DNA of 64,000 nt from Chaenocephalus aceratus (taxonomy: Eukaryota > Chordata > Actinopteri > Perciformes > Channichthyidae): positions 1-64,000 of the forward strand of contig JAMFTG010000597.1 in NCBI GenBank assembly GCA_023974075.1. Direction: 5' to 3'. The notes beneath the pieces were generated by a model. It ran no database searches. It was not told the origin of the DNA and saw nothing but the letters and a program-made list of their open reading frames with translations. The translations under genes and the position numbers were made by a program. Shown here piece after piece: positions 22,150-33,805 of the stretch (positions within the stretch are counted from its first letter, which is position 1; every line of letters begins with the position of its first letter).

Positions 22150-22345
22150 ATATTTTATTTATTTGTAGGATTAAGAAAAATCAGATGAATTCAGATTTTA
22201 TTTTATTTATTTTTAGCTAACGTAGCTCTTTTGGTAAAGCCTGCTCATGTTTCGTCAGGTTGGTGTAGATTCCTCTTCATATGCATGTGTTTGGGTGCAT
22301 TGCTGTTAATATGATTCATCGTTTTTGAAGCTGCAGCTCGTTACT
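22150..22345 (-). repeat. Arm of inverted repeat (partner 17400-17570)
   Basis: Reverse complement of 17400-17570, with about 25 extra bases in this copy. Confidence 0.75.
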
Positions 22346-22792
22346 CCTATAGGGCCTTTCTCATTTCTCTAATTTCCCCTCCTCGACTCCTCGACTCCTC
22401 GGTCCTCCGGTAGTGACCCGGAAATGGATTTCAGCCATGTTGAAGGACATCTCATTTCTCTAAATGCACGTCGAGGACCGAGGATGTGATGCTGTGAAAG
22501 TCCTTTTGAGGTAATAACGTAAAAGAATATGTTAAACAATGTCTGTATTTACTGAACAGAGCCTTATCACACACAATACATGAACTCTGTGCGGATATAA
22601 TAAATATATTGCAGACCCAGATTGTTTATGCCTTCATTTTTTTATCTATTGTACTTTTTATTGAATGGTATCATTGTCAAGCGCTGCATCTTTTGTATTT
22701 GTGGAGAAGTGGGCGTGTACTCTGTATTCCTAACTCACGCGATCTTCACCATTTTGCCCACACATGCCATCTTGCCTCCCACCACATTTCAC
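22346..22792. other. No recognisable gene
   Basis: A pyrimidine-rich CTCGACTCCTCGACTCCTCG stretch near 22382 and AT-rich sequence follow. No domain in any frame. Confidence 0.4.
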
Positions 22793-22871
22793 TTTGCCAT
22801 GCTGGGAGAAGAACCAGCAGCCCTCTGGTTGATAGGCATCCATTTACCCCTTGAGCCAAAGACACCACGAC
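22793..22871 (-). repeat. tRNA-like relic (SINE head?)
   Basis: Minus strand carries TTGGCTCAAGGGGTAAATGG, an A-box-like motif, and CTGGTTCTTCTCC, a degenerate B box, about 30 bases apart. It is homologous to the plus-strand sequence at 23402. The acceptor stem does not pair, so it is not a working tRNA. Confidence 0.4.
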
Positions 22872-23007
22872 ATATTCCAGTCAAATTGTACAGGATTGGC
22901 TTCTACGTTCATTAGGGTTACAAGGCGACACAAAGATATTGTTAAAGAACATTTGTCTCAAAATTTGTATTGCTTTATGTCCTACTACCAAAAGTGTGTG
23001 TGATGAA

Positions 23008-23073
23008 TGCAGGGCTGGAACCCACAACACTCTGACTATAAGACATCAACACTACCTGTCGGCCATAGCCTCT
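23008..23073 (-). repeat. tRNA-like relic
   Basis: Minus strand has TATGGCCGACAGGTAG (A-box-like) and GGGTTCCAGCCC (B-box-like, close to GGTTCRANNCC), separated by an anticodon-arm-sized gap. Arms do not pair well. Confidence 0.4.
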
Positions 23074-23401
23074 TGACGGTCCTAATGTCAGAAATGATAA
23101 GACTCATAGCCGTAATTGAGCTATCTGTTTTGATGTCTGAATGAAGTTTCTAAGTTGTAAAACATGTGAGGAGAGAAGGTGAAAACTGTCAATTACTAGG
23201 ACAAGTTTCAACAAATGTACGTGTCTGCTTCGCTTTAATATTTTCCTGTGACAACTCCAAGTGTTACATTTTTAACACTGTATTCCCGCTTCTTTAGTTC
23301 CGGGTTGAGATGCTGTACCAGGTTTTGTCCTTGAAAAGCAACATATTGACCGATTATGAACGTTGAAGCCCAACTGTTAAGATTTGATTGATATCAGTAC
23401 A

Positions 23402-23470
23402 GGTGGCTTTAGCTCAAGGGGTAACTGGATGGGTATCAACCTGAAAGTCAGTGGTGCAATTCCCTCTCAT
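23402..23470 (+). repeat. tRNA-like relic
   Basis: TTTAGCTCAAGGGGTAACTGG resembles an A box and GTGCAATTCCC a decayed B box. Same family as the minus-strand relic at 22793-22871. Confidence 0.4.
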
Positions 23471-24086
23471 ATCTTATGGAACTAACGAGGCTGTGGTAAT
23501 TGTGCTTTAAGAAACTGAAATTATAAACAGGACTAATGTAAGGTTAGAAATAAATCGATGCTTAGCCTTAAATCCTGGCTCCAGATGTGCTGGTAGACTT
23601 CGGTTTTTCTGGAACAAAACAAAATAGTGTCCAACGTTTCATTTGGATTAATTTCGCCAACAGTCAACTATTTTCATAAAGAATATATATATTTTTCAAG
23701 TCAACTTTATTGTCAATCTTACTCAGTTTGTGTTTATAGACAGAGAGATCAAAAAGACGTTTAAATAAATTATACAATTTACAGATATGTATACAAATAT
23801 ATATATCCTATATACACCATCATGTATAATGATGGTGTGTGATGTAGAAGGGAGTGTGGTAGATAACAAGTAAATATAGAGTTACATACAGATCCATGTT
23901 ACAGCAGAAGATGGAATAACTAAGAAGCACGCAGTGTAATAATAATTACATGCAACAATGAAATAACTGCTCAGCGTCTCCACCACAATCCCAATCTGCT
24001 GTGTCCTGTGTTCCTCCCCTCTGCATAACACCCATCACACATACGCAACACAACGCAGAGTCCCAGGGTGTTAAGAGTATGTTTAT

Positions 24087-24379
24087 TTAAATGTCCTCCT
24101 CTCTACTGGCCAACACAGGGAGCATATGCTGGGTGTAGAAGTTCTCCAGGAGGAGGAGATTTCCATGCCATGCAGGGTCTTTGGGGATGAGGATGATGAT
24201 CGCCTCCTTCTGGTCCACACAACAAAGTAGCAGAGACTCCGGTCTGTGATGTGCAGCTGCCCTTGGACTGGTGCCAGTGTGGGTGATATATGACCCACCC
24301 TCCTCACGGAGACAGCAGGATGGTAACTGGACTGCCTCCGCGATGGTCATGTCCATGTCACCAAAATCCTTGAATCTAC
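24087..24379 (-). pseudogene. YqaJ-type nuclease domain, C-terminal exon, frameshifted
   Basis: An acceptor (GCTGTGTGTAG) precedes 24379. The exon reads FKDFGDMDMTIAEAVQLPS. A frame change brings VQGQLHITDRSLCYFVVWT, and a second change returns to KEAIIILIPKDPAWHGN and FYTQHMLPVLASRE. The Q-x-Q and CYFVVWT segments match the last catalytic-core strands of YqaJ/lambda-exonuclease-like proteins. Two compensating frameshifts and missing upstream exons make it non-functional. With the SWIM exon of copy 1 it suggests one original SWIM-YqaJ protein. Confidence 0.6.
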
Positions 24380-24647
24380 ACACAGCAAATAAACTCAAAT
24401 GACACAACGAGATGTAAAAGGAGATCACACATGCAGTATAGTCGATATAAAACTGGCCGCTTCAATCTGAAGAGCAACTAAAACAAAACACGGGAGTGTA
24501 CCTTGTTCTTGTGAACACTAATGTAATCCACAGCATACACAGAGACCACGAAGTTCTTAAGGAGAAAACTAGTTCCTGAAACAAAACACGTTAGTGTACC
24601 TTGTTAGCTAATGTTAGCTAGCTGACATTAACGTTACACATTGCACT

Positions 24648-25580
24648 TAGTGATGTTACGTATTGCGCCGAGGCTTCGGAGCGTGTGTCGAGTAATCCCC
24701 GAAGCTTTTTGTGAAGCTTGTATCGAGCCTTGTATAGTTTTGGGCCAGTGACGTCATCAATGACAAACGAAGCCTCGCTGCCTGTCGATACCACGTGACG
24801 GCTTCAGGAAGCGCTTCAGATCGGTTGAACCGTTGAACCACAACGCTCATAATTCCCATGGATGTATAATAAGAACCATATTACCCCTCCTGTACCCGGC
24901 GGGCCCGGGGACACGATGGAATCAAGAGAGCTCAGACCCTCACTCATATAGAGGTCGGAACATGTCTGCTATAAATGGATGCAAGCATAAATAAATGTAG
25001 GAATAAAAACATCAATAATAACAGGAATAAATATGTGTCAGTGTTTTCAGGGAGCTGTAGTGTGTGTGCTGCGGCTCAGCTGGAAAGCAGTTGACTCACG
25101 ACCGCAGGGTCCCTGGTTCAACGACTGAACAATATGTATTTTTTTGTTGTTTATAAAAGCTACAGCTAAATTAAACAATGTAGTTAATAAATGTATTCTT
25201 TGATATGGTTTAGCCTTTCTCAGGCTACAACAAGTTTACGAACATTATTAAGGAATACAAATCCCTCTTTGCAATGTTTAGCAGCCTCCTTAGGCTTTTC
25301 AATCACAATCACTCAACTGGAATAAATACAATATTGTTAACATGAAAATATGATTTAATGTTCGTTGTTTAGAGTTATTCTAAGGCTTTACTCAATGGGG
25401 ACTCGGTATGAGATAGAGCACACTGTTGAGATGTCCAATCTGCCTGTTTTACACACTTTGACCAGCAGGGGGTTTGTGTTCAGATGAAGCCCATGATGAA
25501 GCCTCGTGAGATGAAGCCTTTAGCGAACCAATTGGCTGGAAAGCTTCAAAGCTTCATAAGGCTTCATCTCGCCATCACTA
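24648..25580. mobile_element. hAT non-autonomous element, 933 bp, with empty-site proof
   Basis: Ends TAGTGATG and CATCACTA are perfect inverted repeats. The 8-bp duplication ATTGCACT flanks it (24640-24647, 25581-25588). The homologous copy 1 has a single ATTGCACT at 2086-2093, so the uninterrupted target is visible. GAAGCTTC/GAAGCCTC motifs are frequent near both ends. No transposase; contains a tRNA-like sequence at 25068-25132. Confidence 0.95.
25068..25132 (+). repeat. tRNA-like sequence inside the hAT element
   Basis: CGGCTCAGCTGG fits the A box at 11 of 12 positions and GGTTCAACGAC fits the B box closely. Spacing is about 30 bases. No clear cloverleaf acceptor stem. Best read as a SINE head or decayed tRNA carried by the element. 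Confidence 0.5.
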
Positions 25581-26272
25581 ATTGCACTCATATTACTCAC
25601 CGACATCTTGTAAAGCCGGTCCCGCTGCTCTTACAGAACCGACTAACTCCCCTTGTGTGTATGTACAGCTCTCAACGTGTCCAGACTTGTAGTGATGTTC
25701 ACCTCGTTTTATACTTTTATTCTCATTCTGAAAGAAACAGGTGAAATGTTCCAACGTGACGGCCGTCTTTGTGATGGTGACGCGTATTGTGCGAGACCAG
25801 AGACCTGTAGTTCACTCAGCGGTTTCACACAAAAAAAATGGTAACTTCACAGTTTTACGACACATTTTAATTTTGTTGATTTGCAAAATATTCTTTAAAA
25901 TTGACAAACATCATACGTGTCATTCGTGGCACAATTCAAACGGGATCAAAAGATAACTTTTCTCTCTCCATTGACTTCAATGTATAATTTTCCGCTTCCG
26001 GGGTCCCATGGAGGCTCCCGGAAAGGGAGGGACTTCGCCTCTCTATTGTCCCATGCAGGCTTGTTATCTTTAAAACTATTTGATAAAATCACAAAAGACT
26101 TTGTTCTTCTTTGACAGTGAAACCAAAGAAAGAAAAACGTCAGGAAGTTCAACAGAAGAGGGGTCTATTTAAGACAATAGAGATGCAAAAGATAATGTGT
26201 AAATAAAGTTGTATTGATTTGAATTTAAATGTCTTGTCTTGTAATGACAACCCCCGCCTGTGATATGGAGAA

Positions 26273-26586
26273 GCAGCGTTCAGTTGCTATGCTCCAAATA
26301 TCTGGGACAAACTCCCAGAAACCTGCAGGTCCGCTGCAACTCGGACTACTTTCAAATCCAGCCTGAAGACTTTGCTTTTTGCCGCTGCTTTTAATTGAAC
26401 TATTCACATCTTACTCTGCACTGTCACTTTTATCCATGTATTTTGTCTTTTAATGTTTATTTTATTATCTTTTCTTTTTAATGACTGTTTTTAAATGCCA
26501 TTTTCTTAATGTCTTTCATTTTTGTAAAGCACGTTGAATTGCCTTGTGTTGAAAGGTGCTTTATAAATAAACTTGCCTTGCCTTGA
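26273..26586 (+). pseudogene. L2-like LINE 3' end with reverse-transcriptase C-terminus (unit 1)
   Basis: 26273-26398 reads AAFSCYAPNIWDKLPETCRS, then FKSSLKTLLF and a stop, the typical last segment of fish CR1/L2 polymerases. The 3' tail follows, with GTAAAGCACGTTGAATTGCC and a CTTGCCTTGCCTTG end. 5'-truncated. 26587-27400 has no recognisable gene and is shared by all five units. Confidence 0.75.
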
Positions 26587-27399
26587 AACTGTCCTCCTTC
26601 TTGTTCTACTTGTTTACTCTCACCTGAGATCAGATGATAAACACTTTGAAAGAACACTTCGTACCAGGAAATATATCCCAGATATATGAATGCTAACTCA
26701 TTGTTAGTCAGAGAGAGGCTGATCATACCTTGAATAATCTGGCAGCTAGCCTCCACCCGGCCCTAAATGATTTCTCTTTTATTTTCACTTTTAGACCGAA
26801 GCACATTTAGGGGAATTCATGTGACAACGACAACATATAACATACACGTGTTTCACTCCATTGAAGCTGCATCTCATTTACTACGATATGTTGTGTTGCC
26901 TGTATGGAAGCTGTGTTGTATTTTGAACAATTGTAATATACCAAGTGTTCCATATGAATCTACATGCTGACATATTGTTAAAGTAACTGATTATAAAGCA
27001 CTTCATACAGTGGTGCATTATGTCTGCTCCTTATTATCCCAAGTGTGGTGAAAGTATTGTTCAGATGCTTTGCCATGTGTTTGGTGTTATTGGTGTTATT
27101 GGTTCAATTCCCCTACATAGTCTTGATCTCCACGCAGATGATCCATTACAAAAAGTCTTACATAAAACAGCTAAGGAGTAAAGAGGTCAAGGTCACATGA
27201 CCATCTCCTCTATGACCTGTAAAGTCAGATGATCATCCTGCTGACTTAAACACTGAACACTCAAAAGTGATCTGTTCCATTTTGAAAAGTCAGCTTCTTG
27301 AAAATCAAACTTTAAATAATTTAAAGTGGTAAAAAAAAACAGCCACCAATGCTTGAAAAGTTAGCTGGCTCAAACTCCTGGGCCCTCCTGTTGCTTCCT

Positions 27400-29485
27400 T
27401 GATGGAAGAGGAGGACATGTGCAGTGTTGAAATTAATGCGTGGAAATTCAGAAATGTGCATGTTGATAGAGCATTTTGGAATTGACATTGAGTTGAGCAG
27501 ACCATGGCACATGTCAAAAGTGCTAAGTCGAAGTACTATTTGTCAGTTACCACAGAAAACCTAAATAATCCTAGGACATTTTTGAAAGCCATAAAATCGA
27601 TATCCACCGGTGAGATCCGTAATGAGCTACCTCCGTGCCTCACCACAGCATCTGGCTCTATATCGGACAGGGCCACGATGCTAAATTGCTTTAATGAGCA
27701 TTTTGTGTCCTGCGGTTCTCTGTTTGATTCTGTTTCTAACTCTGCTTCTGTGAACACCCCAATCCGTGACTCTGAACAACGTGGTCTGGAAAACCCTTTC
27801 AGTTTTACTCCTTTTACTGTTGATGTTGTTCATGAAGCATTAACCAAGCTAGATCCTAGGAAACCGGCCGGCCCGGACAACGTAGAGCCTTTCTTTTTAA
27901 AGATAGCTGCAGATTTTATTGCTCTTCCTCTCACTTCTCTTGTTAACCTCTCCCTCAGCACAAATGCAATTCCAAAAGTATGGAAGTCAGCGTATGTCCT
28001 GCCTTTACTGAAAGGAGGGGAGGAAACTATTTTAAATAACTATAGGCCAATCTCTAAATTGTCAGTTCTGGCGAAGGTTCTTGAACGCCTAGTGAGTGAA
28101 CAGGTAAAGTTTTTATGTATAAATGATATCCTGTCTAAGCATCAGTCAGGCTTCAGAAAGAATCACAGCACCATCACTGCCACGATGAAAGTGGTGAATG
28201 ATGTGGCGAGTATTTTAGATAATAAGCAGAGTTGTGCAGCTCTGTTTATTGACCTGTCCAAAGCGTTTGACACCGTCGATCATCACATTTTGAAGCAGAG
28301 GCTGGTCAGTATAGGCATGTCCAGCCATGCAGTGGGTGGTTTGTGAACTACCTCTCTGAAAGGTCCCAATGTGTTCACTTTGATGGGCTGTCTTCTGAGT
28401 GGTTAAACATTACTAATGGTGTTCCTCAAGGCTCTGTGTTAGGTCCACTTTTATTCTCCATATATATCAACAGTTTAGGTGAAAATGTGAATGAAGCTAC
28501 TTTACATTTCTATGCGGACGATACCGTGATGTACTGTGCAGGTCCCTCCATTCAGGAGGCTGGTGTTAAATTACAGGCTGTTTTTAACATTATTCAGACT
28601 CAGCTCTCTGAACTAAAGCTTCTTTTAAATGTTGAGAAAACCAAGGTAATGCTCTTTTCTAAAGCTAAAAAGACACCAGAGCCTGTTTTAGATATTGTTA
28701 CTATGCAAGGACAAGTACTCAAAGTGGTTACCTGTTATAAATACCTAGGTATCTGGCTTGATGATTGTCTTACTTTTAAACTTCATGTCATTAATCTGCT
28801 TAAAAAGCTGAGGTTTAGACTAGGTTTCTTTTTCAGAAACAAGTCCTGTTTCTCGCTTGAGGCCAGGAAAAGGCTCTGTGACCTTTGACCTGTGCTGGAC
28901 TCTGGTGATCTGTTGTATATGAATGCACCTGCCCATTGCCTGGTCAAGTTAGATGCCGCCTATCACAGCACACTTACACATCACTGTACCCTGTATGCCA
29001 AGGCAGGTCTGCCATCACTAACTGTAAAGAGGCTCAGTCATTGGTACACGTTTATTTATAAAGCTTTGTTGGGTAAACTCCCGTATTATATCTGCTCTCT
29101 GATCACACGGAGAGTTGCAAGCAGCTATTGTCTGAGGTCACATGATGTAGTCTTGTTAGATGTGCCAAGAGCAAGGACTGTCTTAGGTAAGACAGCTTTT
29201 ATGTGCGCAGCTCCACTTGCTCGGAACAATCTTCAGCAAGAATTGAAACTGAGCGATCTCATTCCTCTGCATGTTTTAAAGCTAGGCTAAAGGAAATGCT
29301 CGTTGATACTATGGGCACTTGTAAATGTCAATAACTATGTAAATGTGTCCTGTAAATATAATTTATGATGTCCTTTATTGTTTCATGTTTCATGTGGAAC
29401 CTATTTGCTGCAGGTCTCCCTTGAAAAAGAGATCTATGATCTCAATGGGACCAATCTGGTTAAATAAAGGTTTGAAATGAAATGA
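27400..29485 (+). mobile_element. CR1/Rex-like LINE, copy 1 (defective)
   Basis: 5'-truncated LINE whose reverse transcriptase reads from MAHVKSAKSKYYLS at 27504. Segments include RKPAGPDNVEPFF and NNYRPISKLSVL; palm motif A FIDLSKAFDTVDHH; then a frame change at 28334-28346 (GTGGGTGGTTTGTGA); motif B NGVPQGSVLGPLLF; motif C YADDTVMY; YLGIWLDD; an in-frame TGA at 28886; and a C-terminal part to 29290. No endonuclease domain is seen upstream. The tail is GGTTAAATAAAGG plus GAAAT repeats. The polymerase would copy its own RNA at a nicked target (known for the family), but this copy cannot make a full protein. Confidence 0.85.
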
Positions 29486-30252
29486 ACTTAAAGGTCCCAT
29501 GTCATGCTTTTCCGGTTATCACCCGTCCCCTTGTTGCTATGAAGGTTGTTCTGCATGTGAACGGTCTGCAGAGTCACACACCCTCAAAGTGCACCCTGTA
29601 GCGAGTAAAGCTCTAACACAGAGAAGACCTGTCTGCTGCCCCAGAACGCCTCGTTGGACATTTTTCTTTTTCCATTGTTTACTTCTTGGGTATGGTGACG
29701 TAACCAGTTCCGCGTGTCTCGCTGTCTCGCTGTCTCGCTGACCCCACGCAGCAACAAGGAAATGACACCAGTAATCCAGCTCACACTGTCCGCTCCTCGA
29801 GACTCAAAGGGCGGGGCAGCGAGCCCCGCAACGTCCTGCCAACACAGCACCCAGACCCCACGCAGCATTCTCATCTATTTGTCATTACTGGTGTCCTTTT
29901 CCGGTTGCTAACAAACGCCATTGTAACACATAAACACACATCAGAGCACAGTGGGCTCATAGGGAGGGGAGGGGGGAGGGGAAGGAGCTCCAACAAGGCG
30001 TGTAGGACAGAGAGTGAATACACAGGCTGTGTCCCAATTCAGCGGCCGCATCCTCCTGAGGATGCATTCGAAGACCGCATACGTCACGAAGGCTGTCCCA
30101 ATTCAAAAAAAAGACAAGGCTCCTCCGAATGCAGCCCACAAATGCAGCCTTCTATTCCCAGATTTTGAGGATACATCTGATGTACACTCCGCGGTGTATC
30201 ATATCCCAGGATGCAATGGGCGACGGTGACGAATGAGTTATTTAAAAATAAA

Positions 30253-31740
30253 ATGGCTTCTAACGGGACGGCAACAACGGCAGAAGCTTCGGCGGGAGCC
30301 GGATTTGTTTTTAAATGTAAGTATAGGGTTTCAACTCACCCAAATAGTAAACGACATGAAACAGTAAACCGATTTAACTGTTTTATTTAAAGATACGGGC
30401 GATTGGAGATGTCTTCTTTGTATACATAAAATAATATGAAGTGAAAATATTTCGACATGTTGTAAACCAGAACCATGGTTTTCATATTGTTGGGATTAAT
30501 TATAAAGCTAATTTATTTATTTAACTGTTTATGTTATACAAATCTTACTGCAAAAATTTGTTTTGATAGGGAGCAAGGAGCAGACTGCTCAATTCATCCA
30601 AATGCGAGGGGAGAATGAATCCCTCTTCACCGGGGCCAAATTCTCCGCGGCCATCGCTTGGAGGTAAGGCACAATATCCAGTTTGTATCGTTCTTATTTT
30701 ATGAATCATCCCTCATTTCATACACTCCATTCTAATAAAACAACTAATATTGTCTAGTACCGGGACTTCTGATTTTTACCCATCTGCTTACCGTTAGTTC
30801 TTACTGCGTACCGGCACCTCATGACGCATCTAGGTACGCATATTTGTTGTGTTTATGCTCAGTTGCAACACCCACCCAGTAGTAATATTATATTATAGTA
30901 GTATCTTTTTAATTACTGAATCAAAGATATGAGGATAAGGATAGAGGGAGTTGTATGTTGTACAGATTGTAAAGACCTTTGAGCCAAATTCTTGTTTTTG
31001 GGCTGTATACATAACATGTACTTGAAACAGTTGCTGATTTAGAGTACTGGCACCTTTTTTATTTCAATTCAAGCACTGGGGATGTCTCCATGCCACCATT
31101 AGAAAAAGAAAAAGAAGATTTCCTCCTAAGTGTGTATCCTTAGTTGTGACATTGTTATTGTTTTATTCATAATACTAGATGTTGTACTATTCTCTCTGTG
31201 ATTAGGACGGTTTTGGAAGATATGGGCCTGCAGGGAAGTGTAACTCCCCTGCAAGCTAAGAAGAAGTGGGACAATCTGAAAAAAAGATATAAAGTATGTG
31301 AGTTTTACAAGTTAATAAACACATTTGCTGACATTTGTTTATCGGCTGGTGTTTTTTTTTGTAATGCCATGATTGTTTTACTCTGCCTTTAGGATTGCAA
31401 ATACCCAGGGTCAGGAGAGGGAGTCGGTGGGAAACCCACTGCTGCAACTTGGCCGTGGTTTGTCCAAATGGATGAGATATTAGGACAGAGGCCCTCTATC
31501 TGCCCGCCTGTCCTAATATCCTCTATTCCAGAGGACACGCCACGGCCAAGTTCAGCAGTGGGGGACCAAGAGGAGGACGAGGAAGAGGATCAGGTTGAGG
31601 CAGGGCCATCCCGGCCTAAAAGGAAAAGAAAGGAGGGGCTAATGGACCTCATCAGAGAGGATATGAAGCAGCAGAGGGAGGAGAACAGGGAGAACCTGAA
31701 CAGGCTTTTTTCTCTCCTAGAAAAATTAGTTGATAAATAA
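30253..31740 (+). CDS. Harbinger Myb/SANT-like DNA-binding protein, copy 1
   Basis: Four exons by GT-AG signals and frame: 30253-30316, 30570-30663, 31206-31293, 31393-31740, giving 197 residues. The trihelix/Myb-like domain (about 22-105) has the spaced tryptophans WSKEQTAQFI, AIAWR, KKKWDNLKKRYKDCKYPG and WPWF. An acidic stretch (EEDEEEDQVEAG) and a basic PKRKRKEG nuclear signal come next, then a heptad-like C-terminal helix (REENRENLNRLFSLLEKL). In Harbinger elements the Myb-like partner binds the transposase, brings it to the nucleus and to the element ends (known from zebrafish Harbinger). ATG follows AAAATAAA. No disabling change is seen. Confidence 0.85.
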
Positions 31741-31837
31741 ATAAATAAATGTAATGAGCAATATGAAACTTATAATTTATTTGATGGAACAACATACAAA
31801 TGAAACAACATACAAATAAAACAACATTTAAACTATA

Positions 31838-32050
31838 TACCCATTCAGGCTGAGCAGGGAGTCCCAGGTGGTGCTGCTGGACCTGGCTGCCACAATTAGG
31901 ACCATGGTGTCCTCTGATGGTGGGTGGGGCATCATGCAGGGTGGTCTCCAGAGCTGTTGGGGATGCTTCTCTCCACAGTACATCGGATTGTCCATCAGGG
32001 CTAGGGTTCGCAGGGCGGACGCAATCGACGGCTGCCATGTCACTAAGATG
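31838..32050 (+). pseudogene. Inverted internal fragment of the Harbinger transposase, copy 1
   Basis: Plus strand reads FRLSRESQVVLLDL and ends AIDGCHV, which are pieces of transposase exon 2 found on the minus strand at about 32870-33210. Thirty bases (31924-31953) are an exact reverse complement of 33061-33090. The fragment is shortened by deletions and shifted in frame. It lies just past the transposase stop (32137), so a read-through transcript would contain both orientations. Confidence 0.8.
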
Positions 32051-32136
32051 TTTTCAGCAGCAGATAAGAACAAAAGATGTATATAAATATTGCACACGGT
32101 TATTTTATCACAGCTCGTCAATTGTTTTACATACCT

Positions 32137-33805
32137 TTACACATAATCGTGGTCACCAGGAACCTCCTCCAGGGCAGACACCTCCGCAGACAGTTGGTCC
32201 CGCCAAGGAGCACCACTGACTGCCTCCAACACATTCTCCCCCTCATCCTCCGCTACATCCTCCACAGTGTCCTCTTCTGGGGCCATGATGTCGCCGGCCC
32301 CAATACAGATGTTGTGGAGGACGGCACATGCTGTTATGATCTGAAATTTAAAAATTGGCAGAAATATATAAATATATATATATATGTTATACCTCATGTT
32401 AGATCTACTCTTCAGTATTATCAAAATGTCCTAATGAGTGATTACTTACTTGAGGAACGAAGGTGTGGTGCACCTCCAGCGCTTGCAGGAAGATACTCCT
32501 GAATCTTGTCTTCATCACCCCGAAGGCACGCTCGATGATGGAGCGTGCCCGGGAGTGATGGCTGTTGAAGCGCTGGGGTCCCACACCTTGCAGCGGCCGT
32601 TTGTATGGAGTGATGAGGGGGAGTGGATGTTGGAGGCAGGGGTACCCCCCGTCTGCGAGGATAAAGTGCCCTGGAGGAGGGTAGAGTGCCTGCCGATAGA
32701 GTGGGCTGTGGCGGAGCACTCTAGAGTCGTGGACTGACCCAGGCCAGCCCACGTACGTGTCGATGAAGCGGCCCTGATGGTCACAAACAGCCTGCAGCAA
32801 AATTGAGCTGAACAGTTTTCTGTTTCTATAACAGTGACCATCAGGGCCGCTTGGTGGCACGATGCGGACATGGCAGCCGTCGATTGCTCCAGCAGCTTTT
32901 CTGAAGGCTCTGTGTCTGGCCAGCCCTGCGAACCCACGCGACACAGCCTCCAGGTCTTCTGCTGTCCTGGGGAGGTGGATGACCTGGTGGCAAATGGCCA
33001 CCACCTCCTCAGTCACTCTGTGGACAATCCGGTGTACCGTGGATCTAGGCATCCCAAAAACTCTGGAGACCACCCTGCATGATGCCCCACTTGCCAGCCA
33101 GAACAGGAACACCAGGGTCTCAATTGTGGCCCCCCATCCATGTCTCCTGTCCTGACCCAGGAGTTCCAGCAGCACCTTCAGGGACTCCCTGCTCAGCCTG
33201 AAATCAGGGCGTGTGTCCTGGTCATTAAAAAACCTGTCCAGGACAGGGACGCTTAAGTTGATCCTGCAGTACAGGGGCCTTGGCTGGTAGAGGGAAAGGT
33301 TGAGAAAAAAGGGTTAAATAAGTGAACAGCATTTTTGTTCTTTGTTTATACATATATCTATTGACATGTTTATATATATATATATGTTTATTGATATATA
33401 CACAAAAAAATATATACATATATATACTCAAGCTATACTCAACCTGAAATAAAATTTGTATCAGTATTATGCTAATAACATTACTGTTAGCTAAAAATAC
33501 AGTACATACATATATTCTGTGTTTGTGTATAAATATATCTCTATAGACATGTTTATATATATACACAAGCTATACTCAACCTGAGAAATAACATTTTAAA
33601 CATGTATTATAGGCTAATATTAACATTACTGTTAGCTAAAAATACAGTACATATATATTTTATATAATATGATAATAGATATAAGTATCAGTACCTGGAC
33701 ATGGTCTTCCATTAATTTGAAATAGATGGTGCGCCTGGTGTGACCTTGGGAAATTGAATTTAACATATTGAACATCACCAAAAGAAGTACTATCTCTGAC
33801 TCCAT
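32137..33805 (-). CDS. HARBI1-like Harbinger transposase, copy 1
   Basis: Three exons on the minus strand: 33805-33695 (37 codons from MESEIVLLL), 33283-32450 (278 codons), 32340-32137 (67 codons plus stop), all phase 0 with GT-AG introns, total 382 residues. A helix-turn-helix-like stretch SCRVVSRVFGMPRSTVHRI precedes the DDE_Tnp_4 nuclease fold. Acidic residues sit in AIDGCHV (D172), GSVHDSR (D223), LADGGYP (D248) and IIERAFGVMKTRFR (E288). The C-terminal ITACAVLHNICI is also family-typical. It would cut and join element ends together with the Myb-like protein. An upstream in-frame reading to 33895 lacks an ATG, so I start at 33805. Intact by eye. Confidence 0.88.

Larger units (their letters stand above)
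23657..26048 (-). mobile_element. SWIM/YqaJ mobile-element block, copy 2
   Basis: Outer parts match copy 1 (828-2548). This copy keeps the YqaJ exon (24087-24379), lacks the SWIM exon, and was later hit by a hAT element (24648-25580). At 26048 the 8.3-kb array begins abruptly; the equivalent point in copy 1 is 2548. 23838-24086 is private to this copy and noncoding. Confidence 0.65.

Noticed and set aside
22793..23470. Functional tRNA genes
   Set aside because: A/B-box-like motifs are degenerate and acceptor stems do not pair.
26767..26970. 67-residue frame repeated in all five LINE composites
   Set aside because: No domain; lies between the L2 tail and the LINE and is interrupted or extended in other copies.
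29499..30229. Small frames repeated in three units
   Set aside because: Lie in the noncoding flank of the TTAAAGGTC element; no domain, no codon-level evidence of selection.
32515..32937. 140-residue frame overlapping the Harbinger transposase
   Set aside because: Shadow frame of exon 2; preserved in all units only because the units are near-identical.
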